The notes below the pieces were generated by a model that was given only the letters and a program-made list of their open reading frames with translations, was not told the DNA's origin and searched no databases. Of a stretch of DNA of 64,000 nt, positions 43,851 through 55,182 are shown piece by piece. The number at the start of each line of letters is the position of its first letter. The stretch's first letter is position 1. Both the position numbers and the translations under genes were made by a program. The stretch comes from Macrostomum hystrix (taxonomy: Eukaryota; Platyhelminthes; Macrostomidae). The stretch is from positions 1,364,001 to 1,428,000 of the forward strand of contig CATNEN010000007.1 in assembly GCA_950097015.1 (NCBI GenBank). The letters are read 5' to 3'.

Positions 43851-45234
43851 GACACAGCTAGGCCCTGGAAGCATGGTTAATAAAAAATTATTAATTATAT
43901 TAGTTGTCTATACAACTACGGGCAACATATTTAAGGAAAATAGGGGCCTATGAGTGAATAGAAAGCACTGACAGTCATACTTACCTTAACAAATAGCTAA
44001 TTTGACGATTTAATCTAAATTAATTAGAAACTTTATATTTACTATTTTGCAATAAAAATGCGCTGCGACAAAAAAATCGCAATGCTTTTGACTGAGACTT
44101 CAAAATAAATTAAAGATTTAAGAATCGATCTATTATCTAGTAGTAGTATCAGTAGATAATTAACACAAGTAACCTAATCGGTTTAGGATAGCATAGTGTA
44201 GTGCGGCTGGAAATGTTCTTTTAAAATTGCGCTAAATATTTAATTGTTGCTATACAGTAACTATAGCGATTGCAAAAAACATTATTATGTTATTAATTTT
44301 TACTTTTATGACCCTTGAAAATAATGCAAATATAAATTATAAATTATTTTAATCGTTGTCTAATTAAAATATAATCGCACCAGTTTGAAAAGCGCGCTGC
44401 AATCGATTGTAAGTGTAAGGCGCGGCGCGGCGTGTAAACTGAAGACGTTAAATTGCTGTAGTAAAACTGTTTAAATTCGCGGCCTTCAAACCCAGTTATA
44501 CTACAATAGAATAGGATAGAATATTGGATAGGAATAAAACAACCGCAAAAACTGTAATTTAAAATTTAAATTTCAAGTCAATAAAGCGCTTGTCTGTAAC
44601 TAAAAACTGTTAAAGCAATTTTAATTTTTGTGCAATAAAATGAGATTTTTTACTAATTCTACGTTTTGTTTTTAGCGTTTGTTTTGTTTTAACGTGTTTA
44701 CGTAACATTTTATCGTCCGGGAGTTTAGTTTGCGTGAAGGAATTGGGACGTACCAAAATAAACACATATGAACACAAAATGAAGCAACGTTTAATAAAAA
44801 CAGAATGTATATGAATAAATTTCGAATTTAGATTGCAGAAAACAAAAAATATCAAATAATTCACAATTGGTTATGATCGATCGTGTAACCTTTCAATGGT
44901 CCCTAGCAATCGAAATTCATTACTAATTCATTTGTTGGCCGGAACTCGGGAGGGAGATAAGATACCAAACTATTACCTTATTAATGTACGAAACACAGTC
45001 CCTCTTCCTCTATTTAGAATCTCAATCTTGTGCATCGGAACGCGCCAAATTTTTAAATTATGCATACTTACATACCTAGCTTCTACTTATTCATTCCTAT
45101 ATTTATAATTGTATACTTATTCTCTCTTGTATCTTCTAAATTACAGATTTTAGGTTCAACTGTTACGGTATAGAATAAATAAGAATGAAAGAACGATTAA
45201 GAACGATAAAGAACTTTTAAGTTGGGCTTTCTAC
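43851..45234. other. AT-rich part of the KDZ composite, no genes recognised
   Basis: A small GC island (GGCGCGGCGCGGCGTG at about 44418) stands out. The 84-codon minus frame at 44610-44864 is Ser/Lys/Phe-rich and unsupported. Confidence 0.5.
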
Positions 45235-46167
45235 CAGCCAGTATAATAACATTTTTTCCCTTCACTTCTATCAAGTCCGTGTAGATTGTTGAGTAGCGCT
45301 GAATCCTCGCATGCGGAAGGTCCCTAGCTCGATTACCAATTACATTTGATTTTTGTAATTGACGAAATAAAACTTATCACTTTTTGTCATTTATTCTTTT
45401 CATTCCTCCTTTCTATTGATCTGTCATCTATTTCATTTCTAAAATGCATATAATATGCCTGTGTTGTATTATAGTTCTTGCCGTTCTAGCCAAAAAGATA
45501 TAATTCATTATGCAAGAGTTTTCCATATACGAAATTCGTTCGCCACTGCTTCGAGTTCTTTCGAGTTCTAGGGACAAGTTTGGTTTCTTTTGAAAAATGG
45601 CTTTGTCATGTATGTATCTCATGTATCTCATTGAGCTACTTAGTCGAAGTTATTCTACACTACGCCGTAAAAATGGCTTCCCTATATGTTTGGAAATGTC
45701 TAGAAATGGCTAGTGTTATGGCCAGCCAGTATAATAATATTTTTTCCCTTCACTTGTATTAAGTCTGTGTAGATTGTTGAGTAGCGCTGAATCCTCGCAT
45801 GCGGAAGGTCCCTAGCTCGATTACCAACCACTACTGATTTTTGTAATTGACGAAATAAAACTTTTTCACTTTTTGTCATTTTTTCTTTTCATTCCTCCTT
45901 TCTATTAATCTGTCATCTATTTCATTTCTAAAATGCATATATGCCTGTGTTGTATATAGTTCTTGCCGTTCTAGCCAAAAAGCTATAATTCATTATGCAA
46001 GAGTTTTCCATATCGAGTTCTTTGAGTTCTAGGGACAAGGATTCTAGTTTGGTTTCTTTTGAAAAATGGCCTTGTCATGTATGTATCTCATGTATCTCAT
46101 TGAGCTACTTAGTCGAAGTTATTCTACACTACGCCGTAAAAATGGCTTCCCTATATGTTTGGAAATA
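45235..46167. repeat. Tandem duplicate of a tRNA-like repeat (two copies of about 450 bp)
   Basis: Copy 1 at 45235-45697 and copy 2 at 45722-46167 begin CAGCCAGTATAATAA and end TATATGTTTGGAAAT. Each has GATTGTTGAGTAGCGCTGAA (A-box-like) and GGTCCCTAGCTCGATTACC (B-box-like) about 35 bp apart. Small indels separate them, so the duplication is not brand new. Probably a SINE-containing segment duplicated in tandem. Confidence 0.7.
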
Positions 46168-46245
46168 AGTTATTTATATAGTTTCTTACTACATGCACGT
46201 GGGTTAGGAATGCAATTCCCCCAAGGCCACCGCCAGTAAGGCTAG

Positions 46246-46416
46246 CCCCCCGTGGGTCCACGTGGAATCACCCGGCTAGCCGAGTATTTTTTGACTAGTG
46301 GAAGTGTCGGCTAGCCGGCGGCCGTTAGATCAGCTCGCGGCCGCCGGCTAGCCGACACTTCCACTAGTCAAAAAATACTCGGCTAGCCGGGTGAATCCAT
46401 GTGGACCCACGGGGGG
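46246..46416. repeat. Large palindrome with four CGGCTAGCCG motifs
   Basis: Arms of 78 bp (46246-46323 and 46339-46416) with two mismatches and a 15-nt spacer (GTTAGATCAGCTCGC). Each arm has two copies of the self-complementary 10-mer CGGCTAGCCG, one next to GGCCGCC and one 34 bp away, separated by ACTTCCACTAGTCAAAA. The right arm is shared with copy A, whose similarity begins inside the spacer. It separates the transposase half from the HMG-like-gene half. Confidence 0.95.
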
Positions 46417-49221
46417 TAGGGGGTAGGGGGTAGACTTCCGATAAATTTTACATGAATCATGCTACTCGTCTACTGCAAGTAGAAAGTATGAAATATGAAG
46501 TATGTAACTGGCTATCTAAATATTTTTCCTTTGCACTGATAATCATTTATTTCCAAACATATAGGCAAGCAAACCACAGTTCATACTAATTAATACAATA
46601 CAACTAAAGCTGAATGAGTTTAGATGGGACTTACTGATTAAGTGGATTTTACGTGTAATAGATATATGACGCTTTTCTATCGTGCTAAGTAAGAACCAAG
46701 AAGTGATCACCCCGTCTCAAACAAATGATACTTCCACCTTAACAGCGAGAGCTTAATGGCTTATCAGAAGCCAGAACTAAAATTACAACACATCCACTGT
46801 ATAAAATGGCTATAAAACGAAATAATTAGTAAATATTTAGCATCACAATAAAATATCGGATCAAAAAAATTCATTAGTAAAAATAATACGGAAAAAAATT
46901 CGAACCCCCCTCGTAACACTCAAACAGAGCGTTCTCTCTATCAACACGCCACACAGGTTGAGTTATACATGCATAAAAAGACATATTTATACTAGTTATA
47001 AGACAAAAACAAAATCAAATCATATTTATTTTAATTTTAAATTACTCATATTTATATAACTTGGTTGCTAGATTATATTGGCTTTATTTTTGACGGCAGT
47101 TAATTGAAATATTAAACTAAAGCTGTTTTACCCAGCTCTCCAACCCGTAAAATAGGCTTTTCATTCTACCCAGAAATCAGAATCAGTCATTCATTCTACC
47201 CAGAATTCCAGAACCAGAATCAGTTCTAAAATTCCAGAAAGTATAGCGGTATAACTCTACAGTGCCTTAAAAGAAACGAAACAGAAACAAGTAAGACTGA
47301 TTATGTACTCGTAATTATTTATGACAATGATCCGAATAAGGTATTAGCAAAAAATAGCTCGCTGTGGGTCTAGTGTCACTAAATGATGTGCCATTGCCCG
47401 CAGTCCTTCTGCAATCATTCTCAATATAATTGTATTCATTTGTCTATAGAATTCGTCACTTTTTTAGTGTTACGTGGAAAGAAAGAATTGTATTTTTATA
47501 AATACTCTTTTTACATGTCAAAAACGAGTCTGAATAGTCCGGATTTTACGTCAATTTCATAACTTTACGTGCGTATGGTATAACAAATAATTATACAGAA
47601 CTAAGTATGCGCATTAAAAAAAGTGTATTAGTACTTCTCAAAAAAAGTTTTTCTTAGTTACGTTGTGGTATATTTTTTTATTTAAGTTTTTATTTAATAG
47701 TTTAGAATTGTTTAAATAAAAAACGCGCCCTAATGCGCTGCGCCACCAAACTAGTTTAGTTGGCATTTTACACTTAGGATATCATTACATCCATAACAGA
47801 TTGTACTTTACTGTGTCTAGAGAAGGTATTTTTTAAAGTTACTTTGTCAATTTAAGTATTGAAATTTTCTATTAATTTTTTTAAAACAAAGGTGAGCAAT
47901 GTTTTTTCGTTTTAAATTTAGTTACTAGTACTACTTATGCCAGCAAATCGAAATCCCAATCCAATAGTTTTGATTTTCAACATTTATTAACTGACACAAT
48001 GAAAATGTTACATGTAAAGTTAATAATAGATGTTAGTTAAAACCTAAGACTAAACTACTAAGAGTGTTACTAATGCAACTTATATCCAAATTATCAGTCA
48101 GTGGTCTGGCTGACTAGCTAAATTTTTTAAACCAAAATGGTAATTGCTATAAAGTATAGACTTCAAGTTTTTAATAAATTTTAACTTTGCTTGCTTTTTG
48201 GGCTTCTTGAACTTTGACTTACTAGACTTAGCTGCAGGGTGGTCCATGGACCCTGCAGGGAGGCGAGGGTCTCTTGAACTTTAGGTCTATATAATAAAAT
48301 AGTTCTTGTTTTGATAGGATGATAAATCTGTGGCTACTAAGGCTTTTTGATGTGCTGATTTCATTTTTAATCAGATTTGTTATAGCTTTAGCCCCCTACC
48401 ATGCCATAGTCAGAAAAGTGGTAGAGTGCGTGTCAAAACAATTTTTTGCTCCTCCCAAAATTGTGCAACGTTACTACCTGCCTTGCAACAATAATAATTA
48501 ATATACCTGGCATAAATAATGTGGTGTGGAATTTTTCATAATTGTCTTTGGCCATAACCAGCTCGGAAGCATCCAAAGAGCAGAAAAAATCGCAGCTACA
48601 TTTCTAACCTTTATTAGTGACTTCAATCAGGCAATATTTCCAAGCTTCCAACTTCCAAGCATTCTGTAGCATTTTTTACTGGATTTGTCACTACTACCCT
48701 GTGGCTATATAACAGCTAAGTAAACTAAACTAAACTGAACTGAACTGAATTGAACTGAATTGTTACGAATACTATAAACTGAATTGTTTCTGCACTGCAC
48801 TTTTTTGCTGCATTTAGCACAATTTTAAATTTATTCATAAAAATAATTTTGCAAACAAAAGTAAATTTATGCCATGCGCTCGTATACCTTTTTATAAAAC
48901 AGCAACCCTTTTGTGACATAATATTCTCACTAGGCCCTACCCCTATAATATTTTTATATTATTATGGTACAGGCATACATATTACAAGAGTTACAAGATG
49001 AAATAAGATTATTATGGTCAGTACTGATTATATTATAAGAAATTGAGATTATCAAACCGAAAAAAGAAAAAGGAAATTTAAATTTAAATTTACTCTAATT
49101 TTAAAGCATAAAGTAGGCACTAAAGCTTCGTATTTCAGTTTGAGTCTTAAATTAAAGTGCATAGGAAATAGTGCAATAAAATGGTTTTATTTTGTAATTC
49201 TAATTTTTTTCTTACACACAG

Positions 49222-50435
49222 ATGGTTCTAACTGGTGCCAATGTGTTTTTGCAAAACAAAGGAAAGGCAGGTAAGTTTTCTTATGGTCAGTATTACTTAT
49301 AAATATACTACAGGGATATATAGTAAGACTAGAGCTCCAGAAATAGTAATGTATGAGTAGGCAGCATTATTTTTAATACAAAACATTTTAGTCCATTTAT
49401 GCAGCATAACATTGTTTTTTTCTGAAAGTCTTGAATATTGTTATATTTTCTAGGCTACATCATATGTTATATTCTCTGTGGGGTGCATCTATTAATTTAC
49501 GTAAAAGCTAGAAATAAATAAATATAATAATTAGTCACTATGTTTTAGTAAAATTTAAAAATTCAAATCTTACTTTAATTCTAGTGTGGACCGCCGAACT
49601 GCGTCGGGAGTATATGAGTCTGCCAATCGAAGAAAAGCGACGTCTTCAAGAAGAAGCTAAAAATCAGCAGAAGAAAATAAGAAAAGTGGTAAATGATTTA
49701 AAAGGTACAGGTGAGACATACGTACTTATTAAATTAACCCGACGTGGAGCCGATTTTACCACGTCCAATGACATATCGCCTAATGTTAGAAGCACTATGG
49801 AGCCCCATATAAATAAAATAGCAGAACTAATGGAGGACGCGAAAAAAACAGAACAACAAAATATGGCAAATGAGCGCAGTGATGTTCAGCTTGCTGAAAC
49901 TAGTCAGCCACGAAACCTAGCTTCTGTTTATAGCGATGTGAAAAAAATGCGACAAGAAATTTTTTTAAGGGCTAAAATTGCACATAAAACAGCGACAGGT
50001 TTCGACGGCAAGATTCCATGGAGCCTTGTCGGAAAAAGTTGCAAATTCATTCCAGAATTGAAGGACCCCCATCACTTATCCAGAGAAAAATGTGTAGCCA
50101 TTTTAAGGGAACTCGAAAATACAGAACTGACATTTTGTAATTCAGTTTCCATTGATGTATCACCTGATCATGATACACCAATGGAAGAAGGGCTACAAGT
50201 CGTTGACTACCATAATATCACCACAAGTGACTTGGAGAGTGAAGGAGATACGGCACTGACTTCCGTAACCGCGAAATATCGGCAACACTTTCACGAAAGT
50301 GAAGGTTCAACAAATTTTAATCCTTTCAATACTCCATTTGTAGATGACGCAAATAGACTTGCTCAGTCATCTTTATATGGGGCGAGCTCTGCACCCAACA
50401 TTACGCTTAGACTAGATACTAGACAAACGGAATGA
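49222..50435 (+). CDS. HMG-box-like accessory protein of the KDZ composite, two exons, 299 aa
   Basis: Exon 49222-49270 (acceptor CACACAG, donor GTAAGT) and exon 49585-50435 (acceptor TTCTAG) join as GGCAG|TG to give GKAVWTAELR. The N-terminal 50 residues read MVLTGANVFLQNKGKA then WTAELRREYMSLPIEEKRRL and QEEAKNQQKKIRK. This has the hydrophobic start, spaced basic and acidic helices and W/E-E-K pattern of HMG-box-type folds; weak but suggestive. The middle is charged (HINKIAELMEDAKKTEQQN), followed by DGKIPWSLVGKSCKF and a Ser/Thr/Asp-rich tail. The ATG directly follows the acceptor, so an upstream exon may exist. Copy A has a frameshifted version with an in-frame 13-codon difference. Function unknown; DNA binding in transposition, or silencing evasion, would be inference only. 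Confidence 0.65.
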
Positions 50436-50599
50436 AATTTTAATATGAAACAATTATTAGAGGCCCACACGACGCCAATAGCTTAATATTAAATAGTATA
50501 TAAGATGCAATATGCTATGGTTTTCAATGTTTTCAGCCGAAAATAGTCACTGTGCAGAGAGCTGCTATCTTTACAGAGACTAGAGTCTATATTCTGTCA

Positions 50600-51183
50600 A
50601 ATATTGCTGGGATTGTCAATGTGCATTTATTGCTTTGACATTTTCCCTCTGCATAAAACTAATGCTGGGATTGTCAATGTGCATTCATTACTTCATGACA
50701 TTTTTCCCTCTGCATAAAACTAATGCTGGGATTGTCAATGTGCATTCATTACTTCATGACATTTTTCCCTCTGCATAAAACTAATGCTGGGATTGTCAAT
50801 GTGCATTCATTGCTTTGACATTTTCCCTCTGCATAAAACTAATGCTGGGATTGTCAATGGGCATTCATTGCTTTGACATTTTCCCTCTGCATAAAACTAA
50901 TGCTGGGATTGTCAATGTGCATTCATTGCTTTGACATTTTCCCTCTGCATAAAACTAATGCTGGGATTGTCAATGTGCATTCATTGCTTTGACATTTTTC
51001 CCTCTGCATAAAACTAATGCTGGGATTGTCAATGGGCATTCATTGCTTTGACATTTTTCCCTCTGCATAAAACTAATGCTGGGATTGTCAATGTGCATTC
51101 ATTGCTTTGACATTTTCCCTCTGCATAAAACTAATGCTGGGATTGTCAATGGGCATTCATTGCTTTGACATTTTCCCTCTGCA
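50600..51183. repeat. Subterminal 59-bp array, right arm, about 10 units
   Basis: Same unit as the left-arm array in opposite orientation. Contains a TTACTTCATGACA variant (units near 50690 and 50750) not seen in the left arm, so the two arrays evolve separately. Confidence 0.95.
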
Positions 51184-52211
51184 TTTGTCAGATAAATTTT
51201 TCTTTCACGAACGTGACGCGCCTCATCGTGGCGTGAAAGTGAACAGTGCGCGTTTCAATCTTTTGCACTGGCCAAGACGTCACTACTAGTTAGTCTAGGT
51301 GTTTTACAACCTTCTGTACTGAATATCCACGAACCAATCACTTCATATATTTTATTCTATCTATTCACATTCTTTATACCCAGAAATTTGCTGTTATAGT
51401 AGACTCCCTCTCACAAAGTTGACCTAATTTGTCTTGTTTCCGGTACGTCAATCAAGAAATCAAAGCAATGAACGCTACTTTTAGTTTAAGATTTAGTATC
51501 ATTTGCGATTCAGCTCTCAATCTGCGTGTTCTCAATATAATTTCCTGCTTTCATTCATTTTTTCCCTATGTTCCGTGGTGCACAACTGCTGGACTGGAGA
51601 ACAATCGCACTCGGCACCAAAAGATGTAGTGGCACTTTTAGGCTTAAATACAGGTAAAAGATGCTTTTAATTACTTAAATTTGTGACTTATTTATCGAAT
51701 TTTATATTGAAGTTCAATTCCCACCCTGCCAGGAAATGCGAACTGGACTCGACAGTTTAGCTTATTCGGAGGCAGCCTTGCAAAAACAGTGGCGAAGCCT
51801 GTCTGTCACGAGCAGAAACCGTAGCCGGCCGTCAGTGTCGGCCACCTTCGCGATGCGCGGTTTCTCAATGTACGACGGAAGATAATTGCATATTATGCAC
51901 TGTCTGCAGCTACCCATCTAGCCGACTAGCGGGCCTGCCATCCCACCAATGCAGCGCTGGAATACTGAGTACTGGTTGCTAACTGCAATGATACATGCTT
52001 CTCACCTTAATTTGATATTATTTTGCGCATTCTCAAGTCCGTGTACTCTGTACTTACCCCCTGTTGAGCAGTTATTGCAATATGCACATTTTTCTTATTT
52101 ACGAGTAGCTAGTAAATATACAAATTGTACTTCGTCTTGCTGCTTGCTAATAAATAAGTAGCTTACGAAATGCGCCCGATACCATCCCGTATAAAGCCAG
52201 TCTTAAATGGC
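51184..52211. repeat. Unique end sequence of the right inverted arm
   Basis: Reverse complement of 35990-37010. Includes a GAAACCGTAGCCGGCC / GCGCGG-type GC-rich block around 51820-51870 and an AGTTCAATTCCCACCCTGCC word resembling a B box. Ends at TTAAATGGCGC. Confidence 0.85.
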
Positions 52212-52239
52212 GCCCAATTTCATCATTTCTAATATTTCT

Positions 52240-53280
52240 AATAAATTTTATCTTGTATCTTGAATCATGTATCTTTTATATTATATCTTGTATCAGTTTC
52301 TTTAATCTTGTATCATGTATCTTCTATATTGTATCTTGTATCTTTCATCTTCTATCTTGTATCTTTTATCTTCTATCTTGTATCAGTTTCTTTAATCTTG
52401 TATCATGTATCTTCTATAATGTATCTTGTATCTTTCATCTTCTATCTTGTATCTTTTATCTTCTATCTTGTATCAGTTTCTTTAATCTTGTATCATGTAT
52501 CTTCTATATTGTATCTTGTATCTTTCATCTTCTATCTTGTATCTTTTATCTTCTATCTTGTATCTTTTATCTTCTATCTTGTATCAGTTTCTTTAATCTT
52601 GTATCATGTATCTTCTATATTGTATCTTGTATCTTTTATCTTCTATCTTGTATCTTTTATCTTCTATCTTGTATCTTTTATATTATATCTTGTATCAGTT
52701 TCTTTAATCTTGTATCATGTATCTTCTATATTGTATCTTGTATCTTTCATCTTCTATCTTGTATCTTGTATCTTTCATCTTCTATCTTGTATCTTTCATC
52801 TTCTATCTTGTATCTTTTATCTTCTATATTGTATCTTGTATCTTTTATCTTCTATATTGTATCTTGTATCTTTTATCTTCTATATTGTATCTTGTATCTT
52901 TTATCTTCTATCTTGTATCAGTTTCTTTAATCTTGTATCATGTATCTTCTATATTGTATCTTGTATCTTTCATCTTCTATCTTGTATCTTTTATCTTCTA
53001 TCTTGTATCAGTTTCTTTAATCTTGTATCATGTATCTTCTATATTGTATCTTGTATCTTTCATCTTCTATCTTGTATCTTTCATCTTCTATCTTGTATCT
53101 TTCATCTTCTATATTGTATCTTGTATCTTTCATCTTCTATCTTGTATCTTTCATCTTCTGTCTTGTATCTTTCATCTTCTATCTTGTATCTTTTATCTTC
53201 TATCTTGTATCTTGTATCTTTCATCTTCTATCTTGTATCTTTTATCTTCTATCTTGTATCAGTTTCTTTAATCTTGTCTC
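52240..53280. repeat. Pyrimidine-rich composite minisatellite (TTGTATC / TTTTATCTTCTATC)
   Basis: Mixed units of TTGTATCTTTTATCTTCTATC, TTGTATCTTTCATCTTCTATC and a longer module containing TTGTATCAGTTTCTTTAATC that recurs about eight times as a higher-order unit. All plus-strand frames are open and encode LVSFIFY-like strings; these are artefacts. Confidence 0.95.
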
Positions 53281-53603
53281 TTAATTTAGAGTATTTTGCG
53301 TCACTGTATAGCTCACCTTACTATATCATTGTTTCTGATTTCAAAGCATCAATTTTTTAGTGCCATGTTTTTACATTAAAATTTGTTTGCAACGATTGCA
53401 TGTGTTTCAATAAGTAAATCTTATAATTCGTAGGCTTCTTGAATAAAACACTATTTTCTCCTTGTTGCTTTCTGAATTTAAATTTGCCTAATAGCAACTT
53501 TGTTGAGTTACATTTTCATTTCCCTGGTGTAAATTAGAAATCTCTAAAATTCTAAAATCAGCTGTCTGTTATTGCTACAATATTTTATCTGTTGCAGCGA
53601 CAT
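53281..53603. other. Spacer upstream of the glutamine-rich gene
   Basis: AT-rich; may hold the promoter and 5' untranslated region of the gene at 53784. No element can be named. Confidence 0.4.
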
Positions 53604-53765
53604 CTCGCAGACTAATTTCTATTTGGCATTTCTTCGGCATTTGGCAGACTAATTTCTATTTGGCATTTCTTCGGCATTTGGCAGACTAATTTATTTCTAT
53701 TTGGCATTTCTTCGGCATTTGGCAGACTAATTTCTATTTGGCATTTCTTCGGCATTTGGCATTGG
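53604..53765. repeat. 36-bp tandem repeat, four units
   Basis: Units GCAGACTAATTTCTATTTGG followed by CATTTCTTCGGCATTT, the third with a 4-bp insertion (ATTTATTTC). Ends about 20 bp before the start codon of the glutamine-rich gene, so it lies in its 5' untranslated region or promoter. Confidence 0.95.
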
Positions 53766-53783
53766 CTTTCTTTTCATTTAAAA

Positions 53784-54239
53784 ATGGTTAAAAGGCGACC
53801 AATGGGCCCTCCTCCTCCTTCGCCAAAAAAGAAGAGAGTTAGTTGGAACTCTCTAGTTTTGGCGGAGGAGGAGGAGGAGCGGCAGCAGCGGCAGCCGCAG
53901 ACGCCGCAGACGCGGCAGCAGCAGCGGCAACAGCAGCAGCAGCAACAGCAGCAACAGCAGCAGCAGCAACAGCAGCAGCAGCCACAACAGCAGCAGCAGC
54001 AACAGCGGCAGCAGCAGACGCCGCAGACGCGGCAGCAGCAGCGGCAACAGCAACAGCAGCCGCAACAGCAACAGCAGCCGCAACAGCAGCCGCAACAGCA
54101 ACAGCAGCAGCGGCAACAGCAACAGCAGCCGCAACAGCAACAGCAGCCGCAACAGCAGCAGCGGCAACAGCAACAGCAGCGGCAACAGCAACAGCAGCCG
54201 CAACAGCAACACCAGCCGCAGCCGCAACAGCAACAGCGG

Positions 54240-54273
<34 letters not shown>

Positions 54274-54587
54274 GGCAACAGCAACAGCAGCCGCAACAGC
54301 AACAGCCGCAACAGCAACAGCAGCCGCAGCCGCAACAGCAACAGCAGCAGCGGCAACAGCAACAGCAGCCGCAACAGCAACAGCAGCAGCCGCAACAGCA
54401 ACAGCAGCAGCCGCAACAGCAACAGCAGCCGCAGCCGCAACAGCAACAGCAGCAGCGGCAACAGCAGCAGCAGCCGCAACAGCAGCGAACATATGCGCAA
54501 GTTGTGGTCAGTAAAGTGAATAGTGCGCGCGAAATGTTTGCCGATTTAAAAACTTCGCCAAAAGCGAAATTCATTAATTATGCTTGA
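53784..54587 (+). CDS. Polyglutamine-rich protein with basic N-terminus, 267 aa, unknown function
   Basis: ATG in AAAAATGG context. Residues 1-36 are non-repetitive: MVKRRPMGPPPPSPKKKRVS followed by WNSLVLAEEEEE. SPKKKR resembles a nuclear localisation signal and KKRVSW fits the RVxF/W docking motif for protein phosphatase 1; both are inferences. Residues 37-232 are Gln with regularly placed Arg, Pro and a few Thr/His, encoded by a mix of CAG and CAA with CGG/CCG. The last 33 residues are again non-repetitive (TYAQVVVSKVNSAREMFADL, KTSPKAKFINYA) and end at TGA. CAG-type repeats lack stops in every frame, so length alone proves little. The coding call rests on the two non-repetitive ends being open in the same frame. 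Poly-Ala, poly-Cys and poly-Leu frames here are shadows. Confidence 0.5.
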
Positions 54588-55182
54588 ATCGGCTAATAAT
54601 AAGGCCAGGGCGCGAATTTCAGCCTAGTGACTTTCAGCAGAAACTTTTTCACTTTAAATCTCATTGTTTTAAATTTCAGAAATGCTGTGTGAGGATATGA
54701 AATAGCGTGTGAGGATCTGATTTTAAAAAGCCTAATTAAATTTAATATTATTGCACTATTTAACATCAATAACGTCATCATGCACGTAAAATGATTGGTT
54801 TTCCAGAAATTATAACTAACGCACACTGGAACTTAAAATCGCTAGTTCTGATTTCGCTCATGCGAAAGCCACTTCACAAGCACAGCACGGAAGTAACATT
54901 AACAGCAACAGCACAAAACAAGCAACCATCACCACTCACTTTATGCACTTACTCTCGTGAATGATACAATTATGCACCAATGTGTATTTGTGTACTTCAC
55001 ACTTTTGTAGCCGAGGCCACAGAAGCCACTGATCGCGTCACTGCATGAAATATCACGAACTAATCGTATTATTTAACATTATTTAACGATTTAATGTGAT
55101 TAAAACACTATTTCATTTCATTTCATTTTTTAAAAATAACAATTCACAATTCCATAACTATACTCCATTCCACAAAAAACAG
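54588..55182. other. Spacer, nothing recognised
   Basis: Mostly AT-rich with AC-rich stretch at 54890-54930 (AACAGCAACAGCACAAAACA). The 77-codon minus frame at 54593-54826 is unsupported. Confidence 0.4.

Larger units (their letters stand above)
46331..51283 (+). mobile_element. Copy B: right half of the KDZ composite, colinear with copy A
   Basis: Matches 21758-27106 closely along its length and lacks the MITE and the 210-bp duplication that copy A has. Contains the intact HMG-like gene, a tRNA-like relic (46900-46985, minus strand) and the subterminal array. Beyond 51283 it continues into the shared 900-bp arm. Confidence 0.85.
35990..52211. mobile_element. KDZ-type composite DNA transposon region bounded by long inverted arms
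   Basis: The sequence at 35990-37830 is the reverse complement of 50600-52211. Each arm has about 900 bp of unique end sequence (outer edge GCGCCATTTAAGACTGG) and then a 59-bp subterminal array. Between the arms lie a KDZ transposase gene on the minus strand (37930-40610) and an HMG-box-like protein gene on the plus strand (49222-50435), transcribed toward opposite ends, with a 78-bp-arm palindrome at 46246-46416 between them. No matching target duplication is seen at the outer edges (flanks CAAAATAT and CCAATTTC). The simplest reading is one element of about 16.2 kb that has taken in other repeats (mariner, SINE-like duplicates); two head-to-head elements is the alternative. KDZ elements are known to be large and to carry extra genes. 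Confidence 0.65.

Noticed and set aside
35982-52219. Target-site duplication flanking the KDZ composite
   Set aside because: The 8 bases outside each arm (CAAAATAT and CCAATTTC) do not match; one flank may have been altered.
52253-53360. 366-codon hydrophobic frame (LVSFIFY repeats) that looks like a multi-pass membrane protein
   Set aside because: Pyrimidine-rich tandem repeat open in all plus-strand frames; hydrophobicity is a consequence of T-rich codons.
53774-54574. Poly-Cys, poly-Ala and poly-Leu frames
   Set aside because: Alternate frames and the opposite strand of the CAG/CAA tract; only the Gln frame has non-repetitive ends that make sense.
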